Shown piece after piece: positions 25,188 through 33,215 of a stretch of 64,000 nt of DNA. Positions within the stretch are counted from its first letter, which is position 1, and each line of letters begins with the position of its first letter. This stretch comes from Mycobacterium sp. DL99 (GTDB lineage: Bacteria; Actinomycetota; Actinomycetes; Mycobacteriales; Mycobacteriaceae): positions 3,709,008 through 3,773,007 of the forward strand of contig NZ_SJOM01000007.1 of the NCBI RefSeq assembly GCF_004762045.1, given 5' to 3'. A model generated the notes under the pieces. It saw only the letters and a list, made by a program, of their open reading frames with translations, was not told where the DNA came from and ran no database searches. Position numbers and translations under genes: made by a program.

Positions 25188-27926
25188 CTAGTGTGCCGCG
25201 GCGTCCCAGCTCCGGCCGTACCCGACCGACACCTCCAACGGCACGTCCAGCGGATAGGCGTTGCCCATGTGCTCGCGGACCAGGGCCTCCAAGGTCTCGC
25301 GCTCGCCATCGGCCACCTCGAACAACAGCTCGTCGTGAACCTGCAGGAGCATCCGCGACTTGAGCCCCGCCTCTTTCATCGCGGCGTCGACGTTGATCAT
25401 CGCCACCTTGATGATGTCGGCGGCACTGCCCTGAATGGGTGCGTTGAGTGCGGCCCGTTCGGCGGCCTCGCGCACGTTGCGGTTGGTGCTGTCCAGCTCG
25501 GGCAGGTAGCGGCGACGGCCCAGCACGGTCGAGGTGAACCCGTCCTTGCGAGCCTGATCGACCACATCACGGAGATAGTCGCGCACCCCGCCGAACCGGT
25601 CGAAGTACTGCTCCATCTGCACCTTGGCCTCTTCGGTGGAGATCTTGAGCTGGCTGGCGAGCCCATAGGCGCTCAACCCGTAGGCCAGACCGTATGACAT
25701 CGCCTTCACCCGCCGGCGCAGCTCCGGGGTCACCTCGTCGATCGGCACCGAGAACGCCCGCGACGCCACGAACGAGTGCAGGTCCTCACCGGTGTTGAAC
25801 GCCTCGATCAGGCCTTCGTCTCTCGACAGGTGCGCCATGATCCGCATCTCGATCTGGCTGTAGTCGGCGGTCATCAGCTCGGCATACGGCCCGTCCGGCC
25901 CGGCCCCGACGACAAACGTGTCGCGGATGCGGCGGCCCGCCTCGGTGCGAATCGGGATGTTCTGCAGGTTCGGTTCGGTCGAGGACAGCCGGCCGGTCGC
26001 CGCGATCGTCTGGTTGAAGGTGGTGTGAATCCGCCCGTCGGACGCCACCGCGTTGAGCAAGCCGTCGACGGTGACCTTGAGCCGGGTGGCATCACGGTGT
26101 GCCAGCAGATGCTGCAGGAACGGATGCCCGGTCTTGTCGAACAGTGACTGCAGCGCATCGGCGTCGGTGGTGTAACCCGTCTTGGTGCGCTTGGTCTTGG
26201 GCATCTCGAGCTCGTCGAACAACACCGCCTGCAACTGCTTGGGCGACCCGAGGTTGATCTGCTTGCCGATCACCGCATAGGCGGCCTCGGCGGCGTCGCG
26301 GATCTGGTCGGCGAACTCGCTCTGCAGCTCCTGCAGTTTGTCCAGGTCGACGGCGATGCCGATCGACTCCATCTCGGCCAGCGCCCGCTGCACCGGCAGT
26401 TCCATCCGGCCCAGCAGGGACGACGAGTCGATGCGGGCCAGTTCCTCGTCCAGCGCCTCGGCGAGATCCAGCACCGCGCAGGCGCGCAGGATCAGCGTCT
26501 GCACCGCTTGCTCATCGACCCCGTCGGAATCGTCCAACAATGAAAGCTGTTGCTGCTCAGCCGCTTCGGCACGCAACTCGCGACGCAGGTAGCGCACCGC
26601 CAGGTCGTCGAGCGCGAAACTGCGCTGCCCGGGCCGCACCAGGTAGGCCGCCAGCGCCGTGTCGGAAGTGACCCCGCGCAGCGTCCAGCCCCGCCCGGCC
26701 AGATCGTGCATGGCGAGTTTGGCCTCGTGCAGCGCCTTCGGCGGGCCGGGATCACCCAGCCACCGCGCCAGCGCCTCCTCGTCCTCCGGCGTCAGCGTGG
26801 CGGTGTCGATGTAGCGCCCGTCGCCGTCGCCCGCCACGATGGCCAGCGCGGTGGCGTCGGCGTCGTAGGCCAGATGCGTGCCGACCACCGCCAGTCCGAA
26901 CCGGTTGCCCAGACTGTGCTCGGCGAGCCACGCGGCCAGCTCACCGGGCTCCAATGCCCGGCCACGCACGTCGAACCCGTGCTCGACCTCGGGCTCTGAG
27001 GCGACCAGCGTCTCGAACAGCCGGTCACGCAGCACGCGGAATTCCAGATCGTCGAACAGCCGGTGGATCTGGTCGCGGTTCCAGGGTTGCATCCGCAACG
27101 TGTCCGGCGTCTGGGCCAGCGGTACATCTTTGACCAACTCGGTGAGCTCACGGTTGAGCACCACGCCGGACAGGTTGGCCCGCAGCGAGTCACCCACCTT
27201 GCCCTTGACCTTCTCGACGTTGTCGACGAGCTCCTGCAGCGAGCCGTACTCGACGATCCACTTCGTCGCGGTCTTCTCCCCGACCCCCGGAATGCCGGGC
27301 AGGTTGTCACTCGGGTCCCCACGCAGGGCCGCGAAATCCGGATACTGCGTCGGCGTCAGCCCATACTTCTCCACCACTGCGTCCGGGGTGAACCGGGTCA
27401 GCTCGCTGACCCCCTTGCGCGGGTAGAGCACGGTGACGTTGTCGCTGACCAACTGCAGCGAGTCACGGTCGCCGGTGACCACCAGCACCCGGTAGCCCTC
27501 CTGCTCGGCCTGCGTGGCCAGCGTGGCGATGATGTCGTCGGCCTCGAAGCCGGGTTCGGCGAGCGCCGTGATGCCCAGCGCGCCGAGGACCTCTTTGGTG
27601 ATGTCGATCTGACCGCGGAACTCGTCGGGAGTCGCGGACCGGCCCTCCTTGTACTCCGGGTACTTCTCCTTGCGGAAGGTCTGGCGCGACACGTCGAACG
27701 CGGCTGCCACATGGCTGGGCTGCTCATCCCGCAGCAGGTTGATCAACATCGAGGTGAACCCGTAGACCGCGTTGGTGGTCAGCCCGCCCTGCGTCTTGAA
27801 GTTCTCGGCGGGCAACGCGTAGAACGCCCGGAAAGCCAACGAATTGCCATCCAGCAGCATCAGTGTGGGTTTGTCATCGGCGGTGGGGTTCGGCGCGTTC
27901 TTCGTCTCGGTCTTCGCGGGGCTCAC
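25188..27926 (-). CDS. polA: DNA polymerase I
   Basis: A 912-residue DNA polymerase I for repair and Okazaki fragment processing. The N-terminal 5'-3' exonuclease (FEN) domain has LLDGNSLAFRAFYALP, VVTGDRDSLQLV and GDPSDNLPGIPGVGEKTA. The middle domain lacks the catalytic acidic residues of a 3'-5' proofreading exonuclease, as in other mycobacteria. The polymerase domain has TADYSQIEMRIMAHLS (motif A), RRVKAMSYGLAYG (motif B) and LLQVHDELLFEV (motif C). GTG 27926 is preferred, with TAGAGT (27934-27939) 7 nt upstream; the reading frame extends eight codons further. Confidence 0.97.
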   Translation of the reverse strand: MSPAKTETKNAPNPTADDKPTLMLLDGNSLAFRAFYALPAENFKTQGGLTTNAVYGFTSMLINLLRDEQPSHVAAAFDVSRQTFRKEKYPEYKEGRSATPDEFRGQIDITKEVLGALGITALAEPGFEADDIIATLATQAEQEGYRVLVVTGDRDSLQLVSDNVTVLYPRKGVSELTRFTPDAVVEKYGLTPTQYPDFAALRGDPSDNLPGIPGVGEKTATKWIVEYGSLQELVDNVEKVKGKVGDSLRANLSGVVLNRELTELVKDVPLAQTPDTLRMQPWNRDQIHRLFDDLEFRVLRDRLFETLVASEPEVEHGFDVRGRALEPGELAAWLAEHSLGNRFGLAVVGTHLAYDADATALAIVAGDGDGRYIDTATLTPEDEEALARWLGDPGPPKALHEAKLAMHDLAGRGWTLRGVTSDTALAAYLVRPGQRSFALDDLAVRYLRRELRAEAAEQQQLSLLDDSDGVDEQAVQTLILRACAVLDLAEALDEELARIDSSSLLGRMELPVQRALAEMESIGIAVDLDKLQELQSEFADQIRDAAEAAYAVIGKQINLGSPKQLQAVLFDELEMPKTKRTKTGYTTDADALQSLFDKTGHPFLQHLLAHRDATRLKVTVDGLLNAVASDGRIHTTFNQTIAATGRLSSTEPNLQNIPIRTEAGRRIRDTFVVGAGPDGPYAELMTADYSQIEMRIMAHLSRDEGLIEAFNTGEDLHSFVASRAFSVPIDEVTPELRRRVKAMSYGLAYGLSAYGLASQLKISTEEAKVQMEQYFDRFGGVRDYLRDVVDQARKDGFTSTVLGRRRYLPELDSTNRNVREAAERAALNAPIQGSAADIIKVAMINVDAAMKEAGLKSRMLLQVHDELLFEVADGERETLEALVREHMGNAYPLDVPLEVSVGYGRSWDAAAH

Positions 27927-27936
27927 GGCCCTCACT

Positions 27937-28824
27937 CTATGCGGGGCCACTGACGCGCAGACGGCGACGAGCCATCTCGATCAAGACCCTGGCGGCCGGA
28001 TTCATCGGTCCCTGCGCACGCCACGCGAACACCAACCGGCCGCGCAGCTCAGGCGTGATTGGCAATGGGTGCAGCGCGGCACGGGTGACAGCCACCGATT
28101 CCGGTAACACCGCCACGCCGAGCCCACGTTCGGCGAGTTCAGCCAACGCGTTCGGGGTACTCGCCTCGAACGCGACGCGCGCCGCCACCCCGGCCGCGCG
28201 GCAGGCCCGGTCGAACTGGTGGCGGATCCCGGCGCCGCTCGGCAGGGCGATGACCGGATGGTCCGCGAGATCGCGCAGCGTGACGGTGCGTCGTCGACGC
28301 CACGGATGGGCATCCGCCACCGCGGCGACGATGCGCTGATCGGTCACCACCTCGGCGGCCAACTCGGCGGGCAGTTCGGCACCCACCGACACGATGACTG
28401 CATCGAGGCGTCCCGAATGCAGGCCGTCCAGCAGCGCGTCAGACTCATCGGTGGTCAACGTAATGTCGACCAGTGGGTACGCCGCGTGGAACTGAGCGAG
28501 CAGGCCCGCCATGTCGAAGTCGTGGGCCGTCACGGTGCCCACCACCACCGAGCCCCGCACCAACTCGCCGAGTTCGTCGACTGCGGTACGGGCGTCGGCG
28601 ACGGCGGCCAGCGCTGCCCGGGCGTGGGGCAGCACGGCTTCACCGGCGGCGGTCAGCCGGACCGCACGTCGGCTGCGATCGAACAGTGGCTGACCGAGTT
28701 CGCGCTCGAGGTGGCGAATCTGGGCGCTGACGGCGGGTTGCGCAACATGCACCCGCTCGGCCGCGCGGGTGAAGTTGGCTTCCTCGGCCACCGCGACGAA
28801 GTATTCGAGCTGGCGCAATTCCAT
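27937..28824 (-). CDS. LysR-family transcriptional regulator
   Basis: A 295-residue LysR-type regulator. The N-terminal helix-turn-helix reads MELRQLEYFVAVAEEANFTR then AAERVHVAQPAVSAQIRHLE, with RRAVRLTAAGEAVLPHAR ending the DNA-binding unit. The C-terminal effector-binding domain follows (VVVGTVTAHDFDMAGLLAQF). It is divergent from a flavin hydroxylase gene, with a 70-bp intergenic region containing the dyad at 28836-28855. LysR regulators usually activate a divergent catabolic gene upon binding its substrate, so the flavin hydroxylase/hydrolase pair is the likely target. Its stop codon is only 10 bp from the polA start. Confidence 0.92.
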   Translation of the reverse strand: MELRQLEYFVAVAEEANFTRAAERVHVAQPAVSAQIRHLERELGQPLFDRSRRAVRLTAAGEAVLPHARAALAAVADARTAVDELGELVRGSVVVGTVTAHDFDMAGLLAQFHAAYPLVDITLTTDESDALLDGLHSGRLDAVIVSVGAELPAELAAEVVTDQRIVAAVADAHPWRRRRTVTLRDLADHPVIALPSGAGIRHQFDRACRAAGVAARVAFEASTPNALAELAERGLGVAVLPESVAVTRAALHPLPITPELRGRLVFAWRAQGPMNPAARVLIEMARRRLRVSGPA

Positions 28825-28835
28825 AAGGAATCACA

Positions 28836-28855
28836 ATAGTTTGTGGACTGACTAT
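28836..28855. promoter_or_regulatory. Candidate LysR binding dyad
   Basis: ATAGT-N10-ACTAT lies in the centre of the divergent region, flanked by a second, wider dyad CATAAG (28822-28827) and CTTATG (28864-28869). LysR-type regulators bind such interrupted AT-rich dyads. Assignment rests on position and symmetry only. Confidence 0.5.
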
Positions 28856-28894
28856 GTATTGGACTTATGGTTTGGCGCTGACGAGGCTGGAGTC

Positions 28895-30025
28895 ATGTCC
28901 ACACGACCGATCGTCATCGCCGGCGCCGGCATCGGCGGCCTGACCACCGCACTCACCCTGCACGCCAGAGGTTTTCGCGCCCAGATCCTGGAAAGCGCAC
29001 ACGAACTGCGAGCCCTCGGCGTGGGCATCAACCTGCTGCCGCACGCGGTACGCGAACTGACCGACCTCGGCCTCGGTGAGGCCCTGCTGGCCATCTCGGC
29101 CACCCCGGCCGCCATCGATTTCTACCGCTCCGACGGCGCTCTGCTGTTCCGTGAGCCCCGCGGCATCGAAGGCGGATACGGCTACCCGCAGTGCTCGGTG
29201 CACCGAGGCCGGCTGCAGATGCTGCTGCTCGAAGCGGTCCGGTCCCGGCTGGGCCCCGACGCGGTGCACACCGGCGCAGCCGTCACCGATTTCGAGGAAT
29301 CCGACGACCGGGTTCGGGTGGCCACCCGCGTCGGCGAGTTCACCGCCGAGGTGTTCGTCGGCGCCGACGGGGTGCACTCGACGGTGCGCCGGCAATTGCA
29401 TCCCGGCCCCGACCCGCTGGCCTGGTCGGGGGTTCGGATGTTCCGGGGCGCCAGCGGTATTCGGCCGTTTCTCGACGGCCGCACGATGGCCATCGTCAAA
29501 GGGCCCGACGGGGTCGAGCTGGTCACCTACCCGATCGGCGGCGATCAGGTCAACTGGGTACTGCAGGTCACCGAGACGACGCCGGGCCCGCTTCCCGGGG
29601 ACGCGAACTGGAACGCCCGGGTCGATCCCGCGGCGGTGGCGGCCCGCATGTCCGGCTGGCACCTGGACTGGCTGGACCCGGCCGAACTCGTGGGCCGATC
29701 CGAGGCAGTGTTCGAGTATCCGATGGTCGACCGGGAGCCGTTGTCCCACTGGGGCACTCGACGCGTCACGTTGCTGGGCGACGCGGCGCATCCGATGTAT
29801 CCCGTCGGCGCCAACGGCGGCTCACAGGCCATCCTCGACGCACGCGCCCTCGCCGACGAGCTGGCCGCCGGTCGCGGCGTCGCCGGCTATGAGTCCCGGC
29901 GCATCCAGGAGACCACGGCCGTCGTCCACGCCAATCGCACGATGCATGCCGGCGATCCACAGGATCTGGCCCGCGTCACCGCCGACTACCGACGGAACAC
30001 CCTCGCAGACAGGAGTTCCCGATGA
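28895..30025 (+). CDS. FAD-dependent aromatic hydroxylase-type monooxygenase
   Basis: A 376-residue group A flavoprotein monooxygenase of the salicylate/3-hydroxybenzoate hydroxylase type. It has GAGIGGLTTALTLHARG (FAD Rossmann), FVGADGVHSTVRRQLHPG (the DG motif) and VTLLGDAAHPMYPVGANGGSQA (the GD motif). It should hydroxylate an aromatic or similar planar substrate using NAD(P)H and O2. ATG 28895 begins directly before the Rossmann strand. The last 4 nt overlap a hydrolase gene (ATGA), so the two act together, probably under the divergent LysR regulator. The substrate cannot be read. Confidence 0.88.
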   Translation: MSTRPIVIAGAGIGGLTTALTLHARGFRAQILESAHELRALGVGINLLPHAVRELTDLGLGEALLAISATPAAIDFYRSDGALLFREPRGIEGGYGYPQCSVHRGRLQMLLLEAVRSRLGPDAVHTGAAVTDFEESDDRVRVATRVGEFTAEVFVGADGVHSTVRRQLHPGPDPLAWSGVRMFRGASGIRPFLDGRTMAIVKGPDGVELVTYPIGGDQVNWVLQVTETTPGPLPGDANWNARVDPAAVAARMSGWHLDWLDPAELVGRSEAVFEYPMVDREPLSHWGTRRVTLLGDAAHPMYPVGANGGSQAILDARALADELAAGRGVAGYESRRIQETTAVVHANRTMHAGDPQDLARVTADYRRNTLADRSSR

Positions 30026-30717
30026 CCACCTTCATCCTGATACCGGGTGCGTGCCACGGCGGTTGGTGCTTCGACGACCTCGCCGCCGCGCTGCGCGCCG
30101 AAGGCCACCGGGTGTTGACACCGACGCTGACCGGGGTGGCCGAGCGCGCCCACCTGGCCCACACCGGGGTCAACCTGGAAACCCATATCACCGATGTGAT
30201 CGCGGAAATGCAGGCCCAGCAGGTGACCCATGCGGTTCTCGCCGGACACAGCTACGGCGGCATGGTGATCACCGCCGTCGCGGATCGTATTCCGGAGCAG
30301 GTTGATTCGCTGGTGTATCTGGACGCGTTCGTGCCGCGCGACGGCGACTCCTGCTGGACCCTGACCACCGACGAGCAGCGCCGGTGGTACGCCGGCGTCG
30401 ATGCCACTGGCTACGGACTACCGCCGCTGCCGTTCTTCGACAACCGTGCCACGGCACATCCGCTCGCGTCGCTGATGCAGCCGATCCGGCTCGGCAGCGC
30501 ACCGCCGGACATCCGTCGGACGTTCGTCTACGCGCAGCGCTGGCCGACCGAATCGCCCTTCACGCCGACCTACGAGCGGCTGCGGGCCGACCCGGCGTGG
30601 ACTACACATTCGCTCCACGGGGCACACAACCTCATGCGCGACAACCACAGTGATCTCGTCCGCATCCTGCTCGAAGCAGCTCGCATCCCCCAGCCTGGCC
30701 GAGTTGATCGCGGATGA
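30022..30717 (+). CDS. Alpha/beta hydrolase of the methylesterase type
   Basis: A 231-residue alpha/beta hydrolase. It opens TTFILIPGACHGGWCFDDLA and has GVAERAHL, the nucleophile elbow LAGHSYGGMVITAVADRI, YLDAFVPRDGDS, and a C-terminal catalytic His in WTTHSLHGAHNLMRDNHSDL. This layout matches plant-type methylesterase/hydroxynitrile-lyase relatives that cleave small aromatic esters. Coupling to the preceding flavin hydroxylase suggests it acts on that enzyme's substrate or product. Its 3' end overlaps the convergent monooxygenase at 30632-32101 by 86 bp. Confidence 0.88.
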   Translation: MTTFILIPGACHGGWCFDDLAAALRAEGHRVLTPTLTGVAERAHLAHTGVNLETHITDVIAEMQAQQVTHAVLAGHSYGGMVITAVADRIPEQVDSLVYLDAFVPRDGDSCWTLTTDEQRRWYAGVDATGYGLPPLPFFDNRATAHPLASLMQPIRLGSAPPDIRRTFVYAQRWPTESPFTPTYERLRADPAWTTHSLHGAHNLMRDNHSDLVRILLEAARIPQPGRVDRG

Positions 30718-32101
30718 CTTCAGGCCGGGTGCTGATCGCCGCGATGTAGCCATCGGGCCGAACCAGGACGTAGGAGCCGACGGGTACGTCGTAGTCGGGG
30801 TTGGGCCCAACACTCACCTGCGGAATCCCGAAATCGACCGGCTCGGTGCCGAATTGCACCACGGTCCAGTGCGGGCCGCGGAAGACGTCGAACAGTCTGC
30901 GGCCGTCCGGCAGCAGACCGTCAGGCGCCCGGTCGCCGGCCCGCAACGCACCGGTCGGATCAGTGTCGACCGCGAGCGGGCCTCCCCGGTAGTTGATGTC
31001 CAACTGGTGGATGGCCGCCGGCGCAGGCCCGGTTGCACCGAAACCCTGGCGGTGCAACAGACCACTGAGGTGCAGCACCTCGGCGGCGACGGGCAGGCGC
31101 TCCGCCTCATAGCTGTCCAACAGGGCGTCGGGCGCTCCGGCCGATACGGCGGCCAGTTTCCAGCCGAGGTTATAGGCATCCTGTACCCCGGTGTTGACGC
31201 CCTGTCCCCCGGCCGGCGAATGCACATGGGCGGCATCTCCGGCCAGGAACACCCGCCCCATCCGGAAGCGTTGGGCCATAAGCAGATTCACCCGGTACAG
31301 CGAGATCCACCGCAGATCCGAGAGTGTCACGTCCCGGCGGCCCGACCTGTGCTGCAGCACTTCCTGCATGCCGTCGAGGGTCAGCACGGGAATCTCCACG
31401 CCGGGCGCAATCGTCACCACCAGTTGGTAATGCTCACTGCCCGGCAGGTTCCACAGCGAGAACCGCGTGGACAGGTCGCCGTCCCGGGTCAGCAGGTGAC
31501 AGCACCGGCCATCGAGGCCGCGGGCCCGCACGTCACCCACGATGATCTGTTCCTCGGTGAGGGCACCGCCGAGGAAGTCGACCCCGGACGCCTTGCGGAC
31601 GGTGCTGCGGCCGCCGTCGGCGCCGACCAGGTAGTCGGCGTCGATCGATCCTCTCCGCGTATGCACCGTGACACCGTCATCGACCTGCGTGAAACCCGTT
31701 ACCTCGGTGTCGAACTCGATGGTCCCGCCGAGTTCGGCGAAACGCGCCGCCAGGATCTGATCCGTGCGCCACTGCGGAATCAGCCAGGTGTACGGGTACG
31801 GCACCGCCGGCGTGGGTTCCAACTCGGGCAGTCCGAGCAGGTCGTAGATCGGTCTCTCCCACACCACATCCGCGCCGCGGTACAGCCGCATCGGCGGAAA
31901 GGGCTCACCGGCGGCCAGCACGGCACCGATCACGCCGAGGTCGTCGAAGACCTCCAACGTGCGCGGCTGCAGCCCTTTGCCGCGGGAACCGGGGAACAAC
32001 ATCGCGGCCTTGTCCAGCACCCGGCAGGGCACGCCACGCCGGGCCAGTTCGATGGCCAGGGTCAGTCCGGTCGGCCCGGCGCCTGCGATCACGACCGTCA
32101 T
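30632..32101 (-). CDS. FAD-dependent monooxygenase, PheA/TetX-like, with a TetR partner
   Basis: A 489-residue group A flavin monooxygenase. It has VVIAGAGPTGLTLAIELAR (FAD Rossmann), VGADGGRSTVRKASG (DG motif), VFLAGDAAHVHSPAGGQGVN (GD motif) and a C-terminal thioredoxin-like domain ending around VLVRPDGYIAAI. Relatives hydroxylate phenols, polyketides, rifampicin or tetracyclines. The start overlaps the TetR stop (ATGA), forming a two-gene autoregulated operon like the tetR-tetX pair of M. abscessus; orthology is not established. The last ~17 residues overlap the convergent hydrolase gene and look unrelated to the family. Confidence 0.86.
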   Translation of the reverse strand: MTVVIAGAGPTGLTLAIELARRGVPCRVLDKAAMLFPGSRGKGLQPRTLEVFDDLGVIGAVLAAGEPFPPMRLYRGADVVWERPIYDLLGLPELEPTPAVPYPYTWLIPQWRTDQILAARFAELGGTIEFDTEVTGFTQVDDGVTVHTRRGSIDADYLVGADGGRSTVRKASGVDFLGGALTEEQIIVGDVRARGLDGRCCHLLTRDGDLSTRFSLWNLPGSEHYQLVVTIAPGVEIPVLTLDGMQEVLQHRSGRRDVTLSDLRWISLYRVNLLMAQRFRMGRVFLAGDAAHVHSPAGGQGVNTGVQDAYNLGWKLAAVSAGAPDALLDSYEAERLPVAAEVLHLSGLLHRQGFGATGPAPAAIHQLDINYRGGPLAVDTDPTGALRAGDRAPDGLLPDGRRLFDVFRGPHWTVVQFGTEPVDFGIPQVSVGPNPDYDVPVGSYVLVRPDGYIAAISTRPEVIRDQLGQAGGCELLRAGCGRDHCGCRA

Positions 32102-32667
32102 TTCCGGGGACCTCCGAGCAGAACCAGCAGCACATCATCGATCAGCCGCGCACTGAACGCCGTGTCGACCGGCAGGTCGAGGTGGACCTGGCGGAGGATC
32201 ATCGCCTCGGCCACATCGTGGATGAGCTCGACATCGGCGTCGGCGGCAATCTCGCCCCGGGCGATGGCCCGTTGCAGCGCATCGTGGAACGGCGAGAGCT
32301 CCTCATTGTCGAGGTGTTCGCGGATGGCCTCGGCCAGCTGATCGTCGTGCCGCATGAGCGTCGCGAGTTCCGCGGTGACCCGGGTCAGCGGGTCGGCCAC
32401 GTTCGCCGCGACGGCGTCCATCACCGCGAACAGATCACTGCGCGTCTCCCCGGTATCGGGTACGGACGCATTGCGTGCGGCATCCGCGGCGTCCAAGGTC
32501 GCGCGGACCAGCTGGGCCTTGTTCGGCCACCGGCGGTAGATCGTCGCCTTGCTGGCGCCGGCCCGCGCGGCCACGGCATCGATCGTCAATGCCTGGTATC
32601 CCCGTTCCACCAGTAACTCGGCCGTCGCGGCCAACACGGCCCGCTCACGCTCCATACCTCGAACCAT
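32098..32667 (-). CDS. TetR-family repressor of the monooxygenase operon
   Basis: A 189-residue TetR regulator. The helix-turn-helix reads ATAELLVERGYQALTIDAVA then ARAGASKATIYRRWPNKAQL, followed by a helical ligand domain. ATG 32667 is chosen because TACTCT (32675-32680) is exactly 7 nt upstream, giving a leaderless transcript; ATG 32655 is an alternative. A 29-bp perfect palindrome (32673-32701) covers that -10 hexamer, so the protein almost certainly represses its own operon. Its stop overlaps the monooxygenase start. The inducer is probably a substrate of that monooxygenase. Confidence 0.9.
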   Translation of the reverse strand: MVRGMERERAVLAATAELLVERGYQALTIDAVAARAGASKATIYRRWPNKAQLVRATLDAADAARNASVPDTGETRSDLFAVMDAVAANVADPLTRVTAELATLMRHDDQLAEAIREHLDNEELSPFHDALQRAIARGEIAADADVELIHDVAEAMILRQVHLDLPVDTAFSARLIDDVLLVLLGGPRK

Positions 32668-32672
32668 GGTCC

Positions 32673-32701
32673 GAAGAGTACGAAACCGTTTCGTACTCTT
32701 C
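32673..32701. promoter_or_regulatory. TetR operator, 29-bp perfect palindrome over the -10
   Basis: GAAGAGTACGAAAC, one central C, then its exact reverse complement. The right half on the minus strand contains TACTCT, the -10 of the leaderless tetR promoter. The DUF35 gene transcribed the other way starts 77 bp further right (32778) and could also be affected. Confidence 0.88.
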
Positions 32702-32777
32702 AACCCATTATCTTGGTCCGCGGGACAAAACTGCAACACGTTTCAGTTCTGCGGTCTTGATCGTTTAGGCTGGCCGC

Positions 32778-33215
32778 GTGCCAGCAGCATCTTCGCAACC
32801 CGCGATCGACGGGTGGTTCGCCACCGACGACGCCGGTGCCACCCACCTGATCGGCGGCAAGTGCACCCAGTGCGCCACGTACGTCTTCCCGCCGCGCGAG
32901 AACAACTGCCCCAACCCGGCCTGCGACAGCGACACCCTTGACCTGGTTCCGCTGTCCCGCCGCGGGAAGGTGTGGAGCTACACCGAGAACCGGTACCTCC
33001 CACCGTCGCCGTACCCCAAGACCGACCCGTTCGAGCCGTTCGCGATCGCCGCGGTGGAACTGGCCGAAGAAGGCCTGATCGTGCTCGGCAAGGTCGTCGA
33101 AGGCACCCTCGCCGCCGATCTCAAGGTCGGTATGGAGATGGAGCTGACCACCATGACGCTCTACACCGACGACGAGGGCGTCGAGCGCACCACCCACGCC
33201 TGGAGGATCGCATGA
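32778..33215 (+). CDS. DUF35 zinc-ribbon/OB-fold protein, Rv1628c-like
   Basis: A 145-residue DUF35 protein. The N-terminal rubredoxin-like zinc ribbon reads KCTQCATYVFPPRENNCPNP then ACDSD, and an OB fold follows (LSRRGKVWSYTENRYLP, LIVLGKVVEGTLAADLKVGM). Such proteins act as obligate partners of thiolase-fold enzymes, binding acyl-CoA; the DUF35-Ltp2 aldolase of steroid side-chain breakdown is the best known case. GTG 32778 is 6 nt after TAGGCT (32766-32771). The last 4 nt overlap the thiolase-fold gene, so a 1:1 complex is likely. It corresponds to Rv1628c in gene order. Confidence 0.9.
   Translation: MPAASSQPAIDGWFATDDAGATHLIGGKCTQCATYVFPPRENNCPNPACDSDTLDLVPLSRRGKVWSYTENRYLPPSPYPKTDPFEPFAIAAVELAEEGLIVLGKVVEGTLAADLKVGMEMELTTMTLYTDDEGVERTTHAWRIA

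Noticed and set aside
25157-25191. Terminator between the LysE-family gene and polA
   Set aside because: Only a 7-bp stem with a 21-nt loop and no T-run; too weak to call.
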